Shown here: positions 12,420-23,296 of the stretch, piece after piece
Numbering within the stretch: position 1 is the stretch's first letter
Layout of the letters: every line of letters starts with the position of its first letter
Assembly (NCBI RefSeq): GCF_963676685.1
Contig: NC_092356.1
Location: 45,719,601-45,783,600 of the forward strand
Source: Mytilus edulis
Lineage: Eukaryota > Mollusca > Bivalvia > Mytilida > Mytilidae
Direction: 5' to 3'
Length of the DNA stretch: 64,000 bases
Program-made: the position numbers and the translations under genes
Notes under the pieces: generated by a model
The model's input: the letters and a program-made list of their open reading frames with translations, nothing else
Databases searched by the model: none
What the model was told of the DNA's origin: nothing

Positions 12420-12960
12420 ATTTTTTAGACCGTTGTTATTCCTGTTTAAATTGTTTTACACTCTACACTAGTCATTCTGGGGCCCTTTATACATTAAGTG
12501 TGAGCCAAGGCTCAGTGTTGATCGCCGTAATTCGACCTATAATTGCTAGTGTTTGATACATTGTGATTTGGATGGAGAGTTATCTCATTAACATTCATAC
12601 CACATCTAATTATCTATATAATGTACAATTTATTTTTGAAGAATATAGTTTGGAAAAGAAAATGAGTTAGGTTTTTATCTCACCTCCTACAATTGAGAAG
12701 GAAAATGGGGAAAAGGTCAAATGAAGGTAACAGTAGTATACTGTTTTTTGAAAGTCATAAATCAATTGAGACAAAAATAAATCCGGGTTACAAACTTAAA
12801 CCGAGGGAAACACATCAACTATAAGAGGAAAACAACGAAAGTACAGAAACATTTAAGTGAACAAAAAACAAACAATAATGCAACACAAAAACGAACTATA
12901 AGATAACAACTGCCATTTCCTGACTTGGTACAGGACATTTTAAGAAATATTTTTTAAAAT
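12420..12960. repeat. Dispersed repeats: family D end (12420-12610) and family B (12765-12960)
   Basis: The D part reads TTTAAATTGTTTTACACT, GTGAGCCAAGGCTC and ends TCTCATTAACATTCATACCA. The B part is on the minus strand, with AAATAAATCCGGGTTACAAA and CTGACTTGGTACAGGACATT. It is the same module as 49470-49690. Confidence 0.7.
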
Positions 12961-13129
12961 GTCTTAAAATAAAATTTTGAATCATCGCCAAATTGTATAA
13001 AGATATTAAGATTAATATAACTGTGTAAAGTTTTAAGCAATAATTATAAATCGTTTTTGAGATACATTGCGACATGTGAAAAAAAAGCCAGAGATGGACA
13101 GAACTAGACAGCACATTTAAGAAGGTGTG

Positions 13130-14170
13130 TGATAACCTTAACCCTTTTCAAATAATCCAGATTGGTGATGTAGTTAAAATAGTTGAGGAAAGAAACAGCA
13201 CATTGAAAGAAGGAATACGATATATTACTCCTTTGAAATTACCCTAATGTATACTATTAATGAAATAAGTTCTGGGATGAATTAAACTGCACATTCAAAA
13301 AGAAGTATGATATCATAAATTTCTTTCAAACAAATCAGATTCTAAATTGTAATTCAAATCAGTTCTGGAAAGAACTTAACAGCACATTCAAAGGATTGTG
13401 ATATCAAAAACTCCTTTCAACTAAATATGATCTGCACTGTCAATGAAATTAGTTCTGGAAATAGATAAATACAACATTTCAAATAGGGATACAATAGCCT
13501 TAACTCTTAACAAATTAACCTGGTCTATACTGTAATTGAAATAAGTCTTATAACAAAACACTGATATAAAATCCGTATCTTCGTTCAAATAGAACTGTTA
13601 TTAAAATCAGTTATTGAAAAGAATAAAGACCACTTTGAAAAAAAGATATGATATTTGTAACTTCCGTCAGATAGATTTGATCTGTACTGTAATTGAAATT
13701 GAAATATGTTCTGGAAAGAACTAAAAAATACAAATAAAGAAGGAGTATAATATCTTTTACTTCTTTCAAATAAACCAGGTGGAGTATAATATCTTTTACT
13801 TCTTTCAAATAAACCAGGTCTATACTGTCATTAAAATAAGTTCTGGAAAAAATAAAGATCACATTTTAAACTTGTCTGTATTATACATAAAATAAGTTCT
13901 GGAAAGAGTTAATCAGCACATTTAAAGAAGCAATATGATATTCTAAACTCCCAGAAAAAACCCAGACCTGCATTGTCTTTAGAAAGAAAACAGCAGCACA
14001 TCTAAAAATGGGATATGATATTATGAACTCCGATTAATTAAACAGATATGTATAAATGCATTTCCAGCCCATGTAAATTAAACTTCCTATTTCAGAAGGA
14101 GTATAATATTATAAACTCCCGTCAAATAAACCAGAGATGGATAAATGTATATCCAGCCCATGTAAATTAA
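13130..14170. repeat. Degenerate minisatellite, about 91-bp unit
   Basis: About ten diverged units headed by AGTTCTGGAAAGAA, followed by CAGCACATTxAAA, GATATCATAAACTCCTTTCA and a CTGTAATTGAAAT end. Heads occur at 13270, 13361, 13452, 13609, 13708, 13839 and 13896, among others. It includes an exact 39-bp tandem duplication (13742-13780 and 13781-13819). Confidence 0.8.
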
Positions 14171-14639
14171 ACATCATATTTTAATATACTCACCTGTTCA
14201 GGTGTAAAAACTTGACAGATGACATATAAGTTAGCGATCGTGGTTTACATTGAGACAAGAGGTCGTGGGAAAGAAAGTTTAAAATGTAAATCAGAATATT
14301 CAAATACAAAATAAACCATACAATCTGCATAAAATATTATTACATGTTCGGTATCTGTTAATGAGATAACACGCTAAGCTAATATATTTCAAAAGTGAAA
14401 TTACTTTATAATAATCGACTCTTATAGTGTAATGGACCTTTAATGTACTTTTCAAAACTTTATACTTTGTAATCATTGAAATTTGGTGAAACTGTCTGGA
14501 CTCCCTAGGTAAAGCTGAAATCTTTTCGACTCCGTTTATTCGGCACGTGATGATAAAACCACGCATATGTAGTCAAACATTTCCATTGAGATAGAAAAAA
14601 ACCTGTAGTATGTCTGACTTTTTACAGGCAATTCCTCAT
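14171..14639. other. No gene seen
   Basis: The 88-codon minus frame at 14300-14566 has no recognisable features. Nothing else was seen. Confidence 0.45.
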
Positions 14640-15190
14640 GTAGAAAATAGTGGATAAACCCTGGTGTTAAAGCTAACTTAACGTCTCATTTGTATGGTAG
14701 TGGAATATATTACACTATAGTCAGTAGTCAACACAAACATACATAATAAATAAAGTTGTCAAAAATTGGGGTACATCAGTTGACATTGTGTAATAAAAAT
14801 AAATCTTAATCACTGTAAAAACAAATAAACATTTCAACAAAGAAAAACAAATTGGCATATAAACACTTCTAGACTAAGTACATAAGCAGAAATGAAGGAC
14901 AAAAATACAGAAAAAATTACCATAGCTCAAAAGCACAATTAACTTGTTTTAGAAAAAGGACGATACGTTATCGACTTTTTGCTTAGAAGCTGGTGACGTT
15001 TTTTTTAAGTCTGAGTTTCTGTATATCCCTTGCATACTTCGTTTACATGTATGTTGGCGTTTGTTTTTGTTACACATTAGTGTTCCTGTTGTTCCGGGTT
15101 GGGTTGATGTGTTTCCCTCGGTTTTCGTGTGTAACCCGTAGTTGTTCTCTTTTTTGAACAGCGGTATACTGCTGTTGCCTTTATATATAT
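14640..15190 (+). repeat. Dispersed repeats: family G copy 2 (14640-14945) and family B (15000-15190)
   Basis: The G part matches 7600-8060 and 34960-35405. The B part includes GTTTCCCTCGGTTTTCGTGT and GAACAGCGGTATACTGCTGT, directly before the Penelope-like fragment. Confidence 0.7.
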
Positions 15191-15199
15191 TGCTGTTGA

Positions 15200-15880
15200 T
15201 TGTGGGAAAATTTTAGAATTTCAAACATGAATTATCTCGTTTGTCATGGATTCTAGTGATAAGATGACCGTTAATGTCAAGTTCGAAGTAGAAGTCTAAA
15301 AATGAGGTGACGGAGGTCTCGTCTTTTCTTTCTCAATTGATTAGTATTTTATGATATATTTAGGGTACCCAATCAGAGACGATTGGATCGTTAATGGAAT
15401 GAACATCGTCAATATAGCTGGCTTCTTTTGCCTTTTTGTGTTTCACAGGTGTCTGAAGGTACTCCAACTCGTATTAAGATAAGAAGAGATCGATAAGGAT
15501 AGGCGCACACATTGTTCTCATAGGTATGCCGACATTTGTTGAAAAAAATTACCTTTAAACTCAACAAATAATGTGCCAATAAAAATCTCCAGCTTTATGG
15601 TCACTTGTTATTCGGTGTAGCATGGTTCACCTTTCTGTTGACTATTAAGAAAATAAGCCAAAGCAATAGATATATAGCGAATACTACCATCTTTATAGAC
15701 GATTTTCAATTTCATTTTGGGAATGGTGGTATACCATGTATACGGGATTAAAAAAAACATTTTTGATAGAATTGATTTCAGAGAATGATCGACATTTAAA
15801 AAGTTATATAGTTTTTTAGAATCCACATATGGTTAATATCACTACGCACTAATTTTTAGTTTGTTTTTAAGTGAAGTCGA
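15200..15880 (-). mobile_element. Decayed Penelope-like reverse transcriptase fragment
   Basis: The minus strand, read across frameshifts, gives MWILKN, LYNFLNVDHS, YTTIPKMKLK, FVEFKGNFFQQ, VGIPMRTMCAPIL, a YIDDV catalytic box (about 15401-15419), and LDINGHLITRIHDKRD. I recognise this order (YTTIP, FQQ.VGIPMGTNCAPLL, RYIDD, YDKRDDF) from reverse transcriptases abundant in bivalves. I place them with Penelope-like elements, but the clade is from memory. In-frame stops show that it is dead. Confidence 0.75.
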
Positions 15881-17947
15881 ATGAAATTTTGTCCATAGAA
15901 TAAAAACTGCTTAAAAAAAGATAAATGGTAGGTGCCTACATGTATAAATATTACACAAAAGAAAACTATCTCCGTGCGATAATGCAACAGCACGATACAT
16001 TTGTAATTACTATGCTAAGGGGAAATTACATTTCGTCATGCAGATATTTTTGAAATGCTTATTACTGAAAAAATATAACATTTTTCCAACTTTTTGTGCA
16101 TAAAAAGTAACAAATTTTTACTTCATTTAACGGAATTAAGTGATGAAAAGCAAATTGTATTGTCCTATACATATTTAACTTGCGATTTTCAGCATTCTTC
16201 AAAAGGCGCAGATGAAAGTATAAATCAGAAATAATAGAAAGTTAGATGTTTTTAATATTTTAACAGTAAAGTTCAATAGTATGTGTCGTGCTGGTTATTC
16301 TACAGTGACCCAAACTATTCATAAGTATCTCATAAATAAACAAAATCTTTAATCGTGCTTAAAAATGGTAATTCCAAGTAAAGATAAAAGAGCCTATCAA
16401 TTCTCGGAAGTATAAGGAAGTTGATTTTATTTCTATAAAATGAGATTACTTGTTAACTGGGACTATCAAGATTTTGTTAATAAGACAGAGGAACTCTTTA
16501 TTCATTGAAATTACTCGATATTAAAAAAAATATCTTCTTACTGCAAATATACTGATTTTTAATTTGTAACCGTTCGTTTTTCTAATTGAAAACCTTTCGT
16601 AATAAAGGTCTCGATAAGAGTTTATCTAAAGTATATAAGGCTTATCATAGTTTCTTTTAAAGAAAATTTGTAATTTTTCATTAAGAATAAATGGAGTGAA
16701 ATGATCAGTAGACTAACTCTTTTTGCTATTTATCCCTTACATAATACAGGATTTAGTAAGCGATTTTATGGTGAAGTGTTCTGTTTAAATGTCTCACGAC
16801 CCGGATGCCCCCAGTTGTTATCCGATACATAATCTTGAAAGTTGTTTTATCGAGGAGATATATGGGCGTGGTTTTCCCACATTAAGATGTCATGCGTGTC
16901 GCGTGCTACGATATTTGATTGACATTTCCTATACTGAAACAAGAACGATCAAGAGAGATAGACGTTCAGAATTTTAAACATCTTCATAATAGATATATAT
17001 GGGCTTGCAAATAAACATCAAATAGCATTAAAAGGGAGGGTATTTGAGAAAAAGTAATTTTGCAATGGTTTAAGTAAATATATAAGGCTCGGTTTGTATG
17101 CAATAGATGTTGGTTCGGTTGGACAAAAAGTTTAGTCTCAAAAAAGTCCCTGTATAACAGTGTATAACTTGCACATTTTTTCATACACTTTCCTATTTCT
17201 TTTATTTATATTGTATGCATGAAATATTAAGTAGGGGAATGACATTACATGTTTAAAAACTAAGGTACTGAATCTTTATGTTAAGCAGTGATTTGCACCA
17301 ATAACAAAAATAAAGAAGCTAGTATGTCCGAAACAATCAAACTGAATGTTAGACCTCAGTAACACAGAATTGTCAATATTTTGAGTTACAGCTGGTAGAA
17401 TTTTCTGTAATTTTGATGTTATTTTTCCATACAGTAGTGCACTAGACACTACATTGTAAAATTCTTATTGAGATAGAGCAGTTTCAATCTTTTTAATTTG
17501 AATATATTGTATTAAACGTTAAAGAAATACATTATCAAATAACTGTGTTTTCGGGCTATATTAGTCAATAATACCAAATCCATTAGTACTGTCATCAATG
17601 ATTCATTTAGATAATGAAATTACGTCTTGCGGGAGTTATGTATAATCCTGCCACAGTTTAATCTGTAGGAAACAACACAAGTTTAAGCTGAAAATAACCA
17701 CCAAGAGGAATTATATCAAGAGTCCGTTTGGACTCAAAATGGAACGAAACATGTTGCGTCCAGACAGGAGACGTCGCCTACTATGCGTATCTGTTCTGCG
17801 CAGAGCTCTATTTTGTAATCCACTCTCCATTAAAGATTAATGCTTATATCAGACTACGTTTGGGTGTCGTGAAATTTTAAGACAGTATGCCAAATACAGA
17901 CGCATCGTACCAGTTTATTAATTTGCAATGATAACCGCGCTGGTCTT
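15881..17947. other. No gene seen, about 2 kb
   Basis: AT-rich sequence. The frames at 16789-16977 and 16984-17184 lack any recognisable motif. No repeat module shared within the window was found here. Confidence 0.5.
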
Positions 17948-18367
17948 CATTGTCATTTTGTTTATTTTCTTTGGTTACATCTTCTGACATCAGACTCTGA
18001 CTTCTCTTCAACTGAATTTTAGTGTGCGTATTGTTCTGCGTTTACGTTTCTGCATTGGCTAGAGGTATAGAGGGAGGGTTGAGATCTCTCAAACATGTTT
18101 AACCCCACCGCATTTTTGCGCCTGTTTCAAGTCAGGAGCCTCTGGCCTTTGTTAGCCTTGTATTATTTTAACTTTTAGTTTCTTGTGTACATCATGGCGT
18201 TCATTATCACTGAACTAGTATATATTTGTTTAGGGGCCAGCTGAAGGACGCCTCCGGTGCGGAAATTTCTCGTTGCATTGAAGACCTGTTGGTGCCCTTC
18301 TGCTGTTGTCTGATCTATGGTCGGGTTGTTGTCTCTTTGGCACATTCCCCATTTCCATTCTCAATTC
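17948..18367 (+). mobile_element. Retroelement end, family A, plus-strand copy
   Basis: Reverse-complement relative of 376-909, more diverged, with several substitutions and small indels. It ends with the shared 3' border CATTTCCATTCTCAATT and is 5' truncated at about 17948. Confidence 0.82.
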
Positions 18368-19955
18368 AATTCAAAATGTGATTCTTGTGACAATGAATTT
18401 TTCCTTTAACTGTTGTTTCGTGAAAAAATTTGATATGCAAATATTGTGTTGTTATATATATTGCATAAACCGTCGCGTCAGAATTTTAAGAACTATAATT
18501 AACTATTTTATTGTTCGTATCCTAAATAAGAAAAGAGACTTCACGTCATTGGATGACCGTAGACTATTGTTACATGCCGAATCACTAATGCATGACTTAT
18601 CGGCAAGAACATACAAAAGAAATAGTACATATTTTATATGAAAAAGTTCTTATGCATAGCTGTATCTTTGTCAATAGGTATAATATGTGGTTAGTGTATG
18701 TGTCAAATAATAGCTTGGGGATCTGTGATCACTGCAGAGCCCATATTGAAAGTTTCTTTTTTGGTTTTTGGTAATAAATAAGTATATCGAAATTTTAAAA
18801 GGAGGTCACATTTGCCCTGTTGCTTAGATCCGATGTACCTGGGTTTGTTTTACTATCAAACTTCAGGAAGCTAGTACGCTCTAATATGAAATCAAAGACT
18901 GTATGTTGAATATTTAGCACTTGTCAGCATACGGTAACGTTTTGACATGAAAACACTGGACTTTTTATTGAATTTACGACAAAGTAGCCATAAATGCCTC
19001 AAATTGCAGAATTTAACATAGAGAGCAATTGAGTTATGGATTAGTGGTTTTATACATTATAGGCATTCACAAGCCTGTTGTGTACGATTCTAAAAGTTAC
19101 CCAAAGTCAACTCGGCTCTGAAACAATGAATTATGAGAATGAAATGTTACTCATGTTAATAAAGTTCCAATCCATTTTATACCTTTTTTTTAAATCTAAA
19201 AGGTTTACAAAATTAAAAGAGATCATTTTCGAGAAATTTTTATTATACTGTTGCAGTTGTTTATTTAACCTTATTCCTTTGAGCAATCAACTAGTAATAC
19301 AAATGAAAAATCTAGAAAACAGAAAGAGGTGTTAAACAGGTTTGAACTTGATTTGCAAAAACTACCAATTGCTGGACATTCTTATTTGACTTTATACCAC
19401 AAGTCAAACGATAGGCATTATGAACCAAAATATATATATATTTTTTTTTACATACTTTCCCACGACATTAAACCTGACTGCAAGGAAAATTTTTCTGTAT
19501 AATTATTTTGAATGCATATATTATCATGAGATGTCTCTTGTTTTGTCAGCATAAACAAAAATTCTGACTTCAAAGACTAAAGTTTGAATAAAAATGTCTG
19601 CTGTTTTAATAAAGAAAATATATTCTGTCATTTTAATAGGCAATTATGTAAATTATATATCTTCAGAAAATGAAGTTATTTAAAAACAATTTCACCTCAT
19701 ATTTACTATCAGTGATATATACCGATAGTTCTTATAATTTCTTAATTTCATAAAGACATTAATAGTATTTTAATATCATGAAAATGCAAATGCATACAAG
19801 TATTAAGAATGCATTCGTCTATTTTACGACCAATTAATCAAAATTAAAATAAATAATTAGCTTAATTAAAATATTTAACCTATGAAGTATACCATACTAC
19901 ATCATAATTGATACTTAACTCAGGAGGTAATGTAGGTTGCCCTTGGTAGTAAATC
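18368..19955. other. No gene seen
   Basis: AT-rich. Short frames at 18306-18774 and 19078-19335 show no family features or splice context. Confidence 0.5.
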
Positions 19956-19959
19956 ACCA

Positions 19960-20800
19960 ACAGATTGGTCTGTTATTTGCTTTGATAACTGTCATTTCGG
20001 TGCCCTTTTTTAGCCGACTATGCGGTATGGGTTTTGCTCATTATTGAAGGCCGTATGTGACCAATATTTTCTATCTGCTTTGAAAAATGGTCACTGGTGG
20101 AGGGTTGTCGCATTCGCATTCAAACCACATCTTCTTATTTTTCCATATAAAGACAATCGATAATGCAGAAGTTTTCAAATTTAGTCGTTGTTGTCATATT
20201 TGTTTTTCGTAAAATTGCATTGACGAAAATTAGACCGACACTTTTCTTGATTTTATCCTGGTATCTATGATATAATTTTGTTGAATTGTTGCACATACTT
20301 TTTTTATTACTACCACTGGGTCGATGCCTCTGCTGGTGGACTATTAGTCCCCGAGGGTATCACCAGCCCAGTAGCCAGTACTTCGGTACTGGCATGAAAA
20401 TACGGATTGTTTGTGTTATTAAAATTTACTGTTTCAAAATATTAGAAATTAATATAAATTAAGGAATGTATCTCCCTCGTGCAAAGCTCTGATTCCTTTC
20501 ACGGATTTGGCTACACTTTTTGGACCTTTTGAATTATAGCTCTTCATCTTTTATATAAGCTTTGGATTTCAAATATTTTGGCCACGAGCATCACTGAAGA
20601 GACATGTATTGTCGAAATGCGCATCTGGTGCAAGGAAATTGGTACCGTTAATTTTATTGTATGTCGGGCCTTTATTGTCCGTCTATACGTTATGGGTTGT
20701 CTCATTAGTGAGGCCTGTACGGTGCCCTACGATTGCTTACATCCACGACATTTGAACTCTGATAAATAGATATCTCATTGGCAATCGTACAATATCTTCT
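19960..20800 (+). repeat. Dispersed repeats: family D, family E, family D
   Basis: 19960-20145 and 20650-20800 are D pieces ending in CATTCAAACCACATCTTCTT and CATTGGCAATCGTACAATAT. 20310-20680 is E, from CCACTGGGTCGATGCCTCTG through the CACCAGCCCAGTAG hairpin-like module to CACGAGCATCACTGAAGAGA and CATCTGGTGCA. Confidence 0.75.
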
Positions 20801-21555
20801 TATTTAAATGATCATCCAGTTTGAAGAGTCAAATATGGTACAAAATTTGTATTCATTTTAGATCACCATGACACTTCATACGAAGTAAGATCATACAAAC
20901 TTATCCTGTATGCCAGACTATTCATAGTTTGGGTAGCCTCACGTACACAATTGTCACTCTTCATTAAAATGATATAGGATAGATGTGGCTTTCCATATCT
21001 TATAAGCTATAATCTTCTTCATCCTAATATATCTTGCACACCAATAGACGATATTCCCACCAGATCACATCATTGAACGTAGGCATGAGATACAGCAATA
21101 TGAAAACTTTAAGTGTTAAATGAAGCCACACTCACATTTGAAAATAATGCCAAAACTATTCCACACAAAATCGATACATCTGAATATGATGATAGAAAAC
21201 AAATTATTTAGGCACTTTTATCTCGTAGGTACGAAAAGGTGCCAATGTTGATTGCTGAAATGAATGCAAACATAAACCAGATGTGGATAATCTGTCAATG
21301 CTCTCATAAACAAAAACAATAATCGAATATCTTAATGCTATGCATGACAAATGCTTTTGTAAAGATATTTTCACTCATATGATTTTTTTTATTAGTTATT
21401 AGTGGCTTTGAACTAGCTGTCAGATAACTGCGAGTACTCTCAGATCTGTCCATTGTGTCTTTTTGTGTCGGGATGTATAAGTACCGGGCCACGTCCACTT
21501 GTATATTTGTCCATCTGATGAGTTAAGCCATTTTCAATTGATTTTTATAGTTGTA
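20801..21555. other. No gene seen
   Basis: AT-rich. The minus frame at 21304-21498 is not supported. The segment CTTTTATCTCGTAGGTACGA at about 21217 looks repeat-like but no second copy was found. Confidence 0.4.
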
Positions 21556-21559
21556 CTGT

Positions 21560-21919
21560 TATACCACTGTCCCAGGTTAGGGGGAGGGTTGGGATCCCAC
21601 TAACATGTTTAACCCCGCCACATTATTTATATATGTGCCTGTCCCAAGTCAGGAGCCTGTAATTCATTCAGTGGTTGTCGTTGGTTTATGTGTTACATAT
21701 TTGTTTTTCGTTCTTTTTTTTTTACATAAATAAGGCCGTTAGTTTTCTCGTTTGAATTGTTTTACATTGTCTTATCGGGGTCTTTTATAGCTGACTATGC
21801 AGTATGGGCTTTGGTCATTGTTGAAGGCCGTACGGTGACCTATAGTTGTTTAAAATGTCTGTGTAATTTTGATCTTTTGTGGATAGTTGTCTCATTGGCA
21901 ATCATACCACATCTTCTTT

Positions 21920-21925
<6 letters not shown>
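21560..21925 (+). repeat. Dispersed repeat family D, complete copy
   Basis: Starts GTTAGGGGGAGGGTTGGGAT, carries AACATGTTTAACCCCGCC and AAGTCAGGAGCCTGTAATTC, then TAGCTGACTATGCAGTATGG, GAAGGCCGTACGGTGACCTA, and ends CATTGGCAATCATACCACAT. The first 100 bp are also found inside family A. A second complete copy is at 59785-60115, inside the ASB-like intron. Confidence 0.8.

Positions 21926-21926
<1 letters not shown>

Positions 21927-21967
<41 letters not shown>
21927..21967. repeat. Microsatellite (TA)12(GA)8
   Basis: 24 bp of TA followed by about 17 bp of GA, immediately after the 3' end of a family D copy. It is probably the tail of that repeat. Confidence 0.95.
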
Positions 21968-21970
21968 TCT

Positions 21971-22295
21971 ATAAGAATCTACCAACGAGTAAACTTAATA
22001 GGTATTGGATGATCAAAATTGACAATACTACACAAACAGGAAAAATTATATGAGTCTATATTGTTAAGCAGTTTCGTCTCAATGCTAATTTTTTTAAAAC
22101 AAAATGGCACTTTTTAAGTAAAATTTAGATTGGGTCAATGTTTTTGTAATATCCATTATTAACATAGAATTGGTACTACATGTACTTGTATTGTAAATAA
22201 TTTCCATATCAGCGATTTTCTTCTCTCCATTTCTAATGTATCATCTTGAAATAGACCGTTTAAGTCATTCTGAGATTAAAACACCAAATATTATT
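21971..22295. other. 3' flank of the HES gene
   Basis: Probable 3' UTR and downstream sequence of HES. No AATAAA was seen on the minus strand close to the stop. Otherwise featureless. Confidence 0.4.
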
Positions 22296-23296
22296 TCACC
22301 ATGGCCTCCATACGGGTTCTAAGGCTTCATGTTGCTGTGATGATATTTGATGCTCATTTCTGGAAGCATTTTGTTCTATATTATTTCTTATTGTCCTATC
22401 ATGGAAGTTAAGAGCCCTTTCATTTTGGTTTTTTTCGGTATACGTTTCCCTCTGACTACGTGATGGTATTCGGATGTTTTCAATGACCGTTCTTGAGGAT
22501 GATTGAACACACGGGAATGCAGACGACACTACTGGTTGAGAAGTATTTTGAGATAGATAATTTGTGATGGGGACAGATGGTTTACTAATAGGAACACAGG
22601 TATTAGTTAATACATTAGTTGGAATAAAATATAAAGTTTCGCCAGACGGAAGCTGGACAGGAACTAGTTGTATGCCGCTTATTATATTTCCAAAAGCAAC
22701 ATTTCCAGATACGTTTCCAATCGAAGTACCACATGTATTTAGCTGTTGAAAAGGTTGAACAGAAGCATCATTTGCTATTGTAGACATGCCTACTGGTTGT
22801 TGTATCGGTCTGTCTGTGTCCGACATTTTAGGTTGATGAAAAGACAAATTGTGCATATTTGTTGTGCTTACTCTCAATGGGTGTTCAGTCAATCGGTCTA
22901 CATCCAACATTTTAAACTGTTGCGAAGATATATTGCACATTTGGGTTGAGCTTACGTTTCCATGTTTCACTAATTTGTCGTCGGTATGGTGACTGTTAAA
23001 AATGGCTGAAGTATTTTCAAACGCCATTGTACTAGGTGAACACTTTTCCAAAGTATGCTCCTCCAACGTTGTGTCTGGTTTTATAGAAGAGCTTGTACTT
23101 ACGGGAGAAACAGAAATATTAGGGATCTTTAGGCTGTTCTTTGAGCTTGAGCACATTGATAAATGTTCCAATAGTTTAACTTGGAAATTAGGTTCAATGT
23201 TAGAAATTCTCGACAGAAATTTAGTCACTTCCGATGTACATTCACTGAAACCTAATCTAAATGTGTCACTTGTTGATTCTTCACCGGATGTTGAAA
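22296..23296 (-). CDS. Hes: HES exon 4 (Orange domain, tail, WRPW)
   Basis: 1001 bp including the TGA stop. It begins two bases into codon 96 after a TTTGCAG acceptor; the upstream in-frame Met at 23306 is intronic. It encodes the Orange domain and a roughly 280-residue unstructured tail rich in Ser, Thr, Asn and Gln, ending LEPVWRPW. Inside the tail are three related segments of the form QxKMxDxDRxxxxPxxxST, which suggests a small internal duplication. Confidence 0.94.

Noticed and set aside
16789..16977. 62-codon frame starting MSHDPDAPSC
   Set aside because: No family resemblance, no splice or promoter context; a chance frame is likely.
22564..22949. Two plus-strand open frames of 61 and 67 codons
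   Set aside because: Also antisense to HES exon 4.
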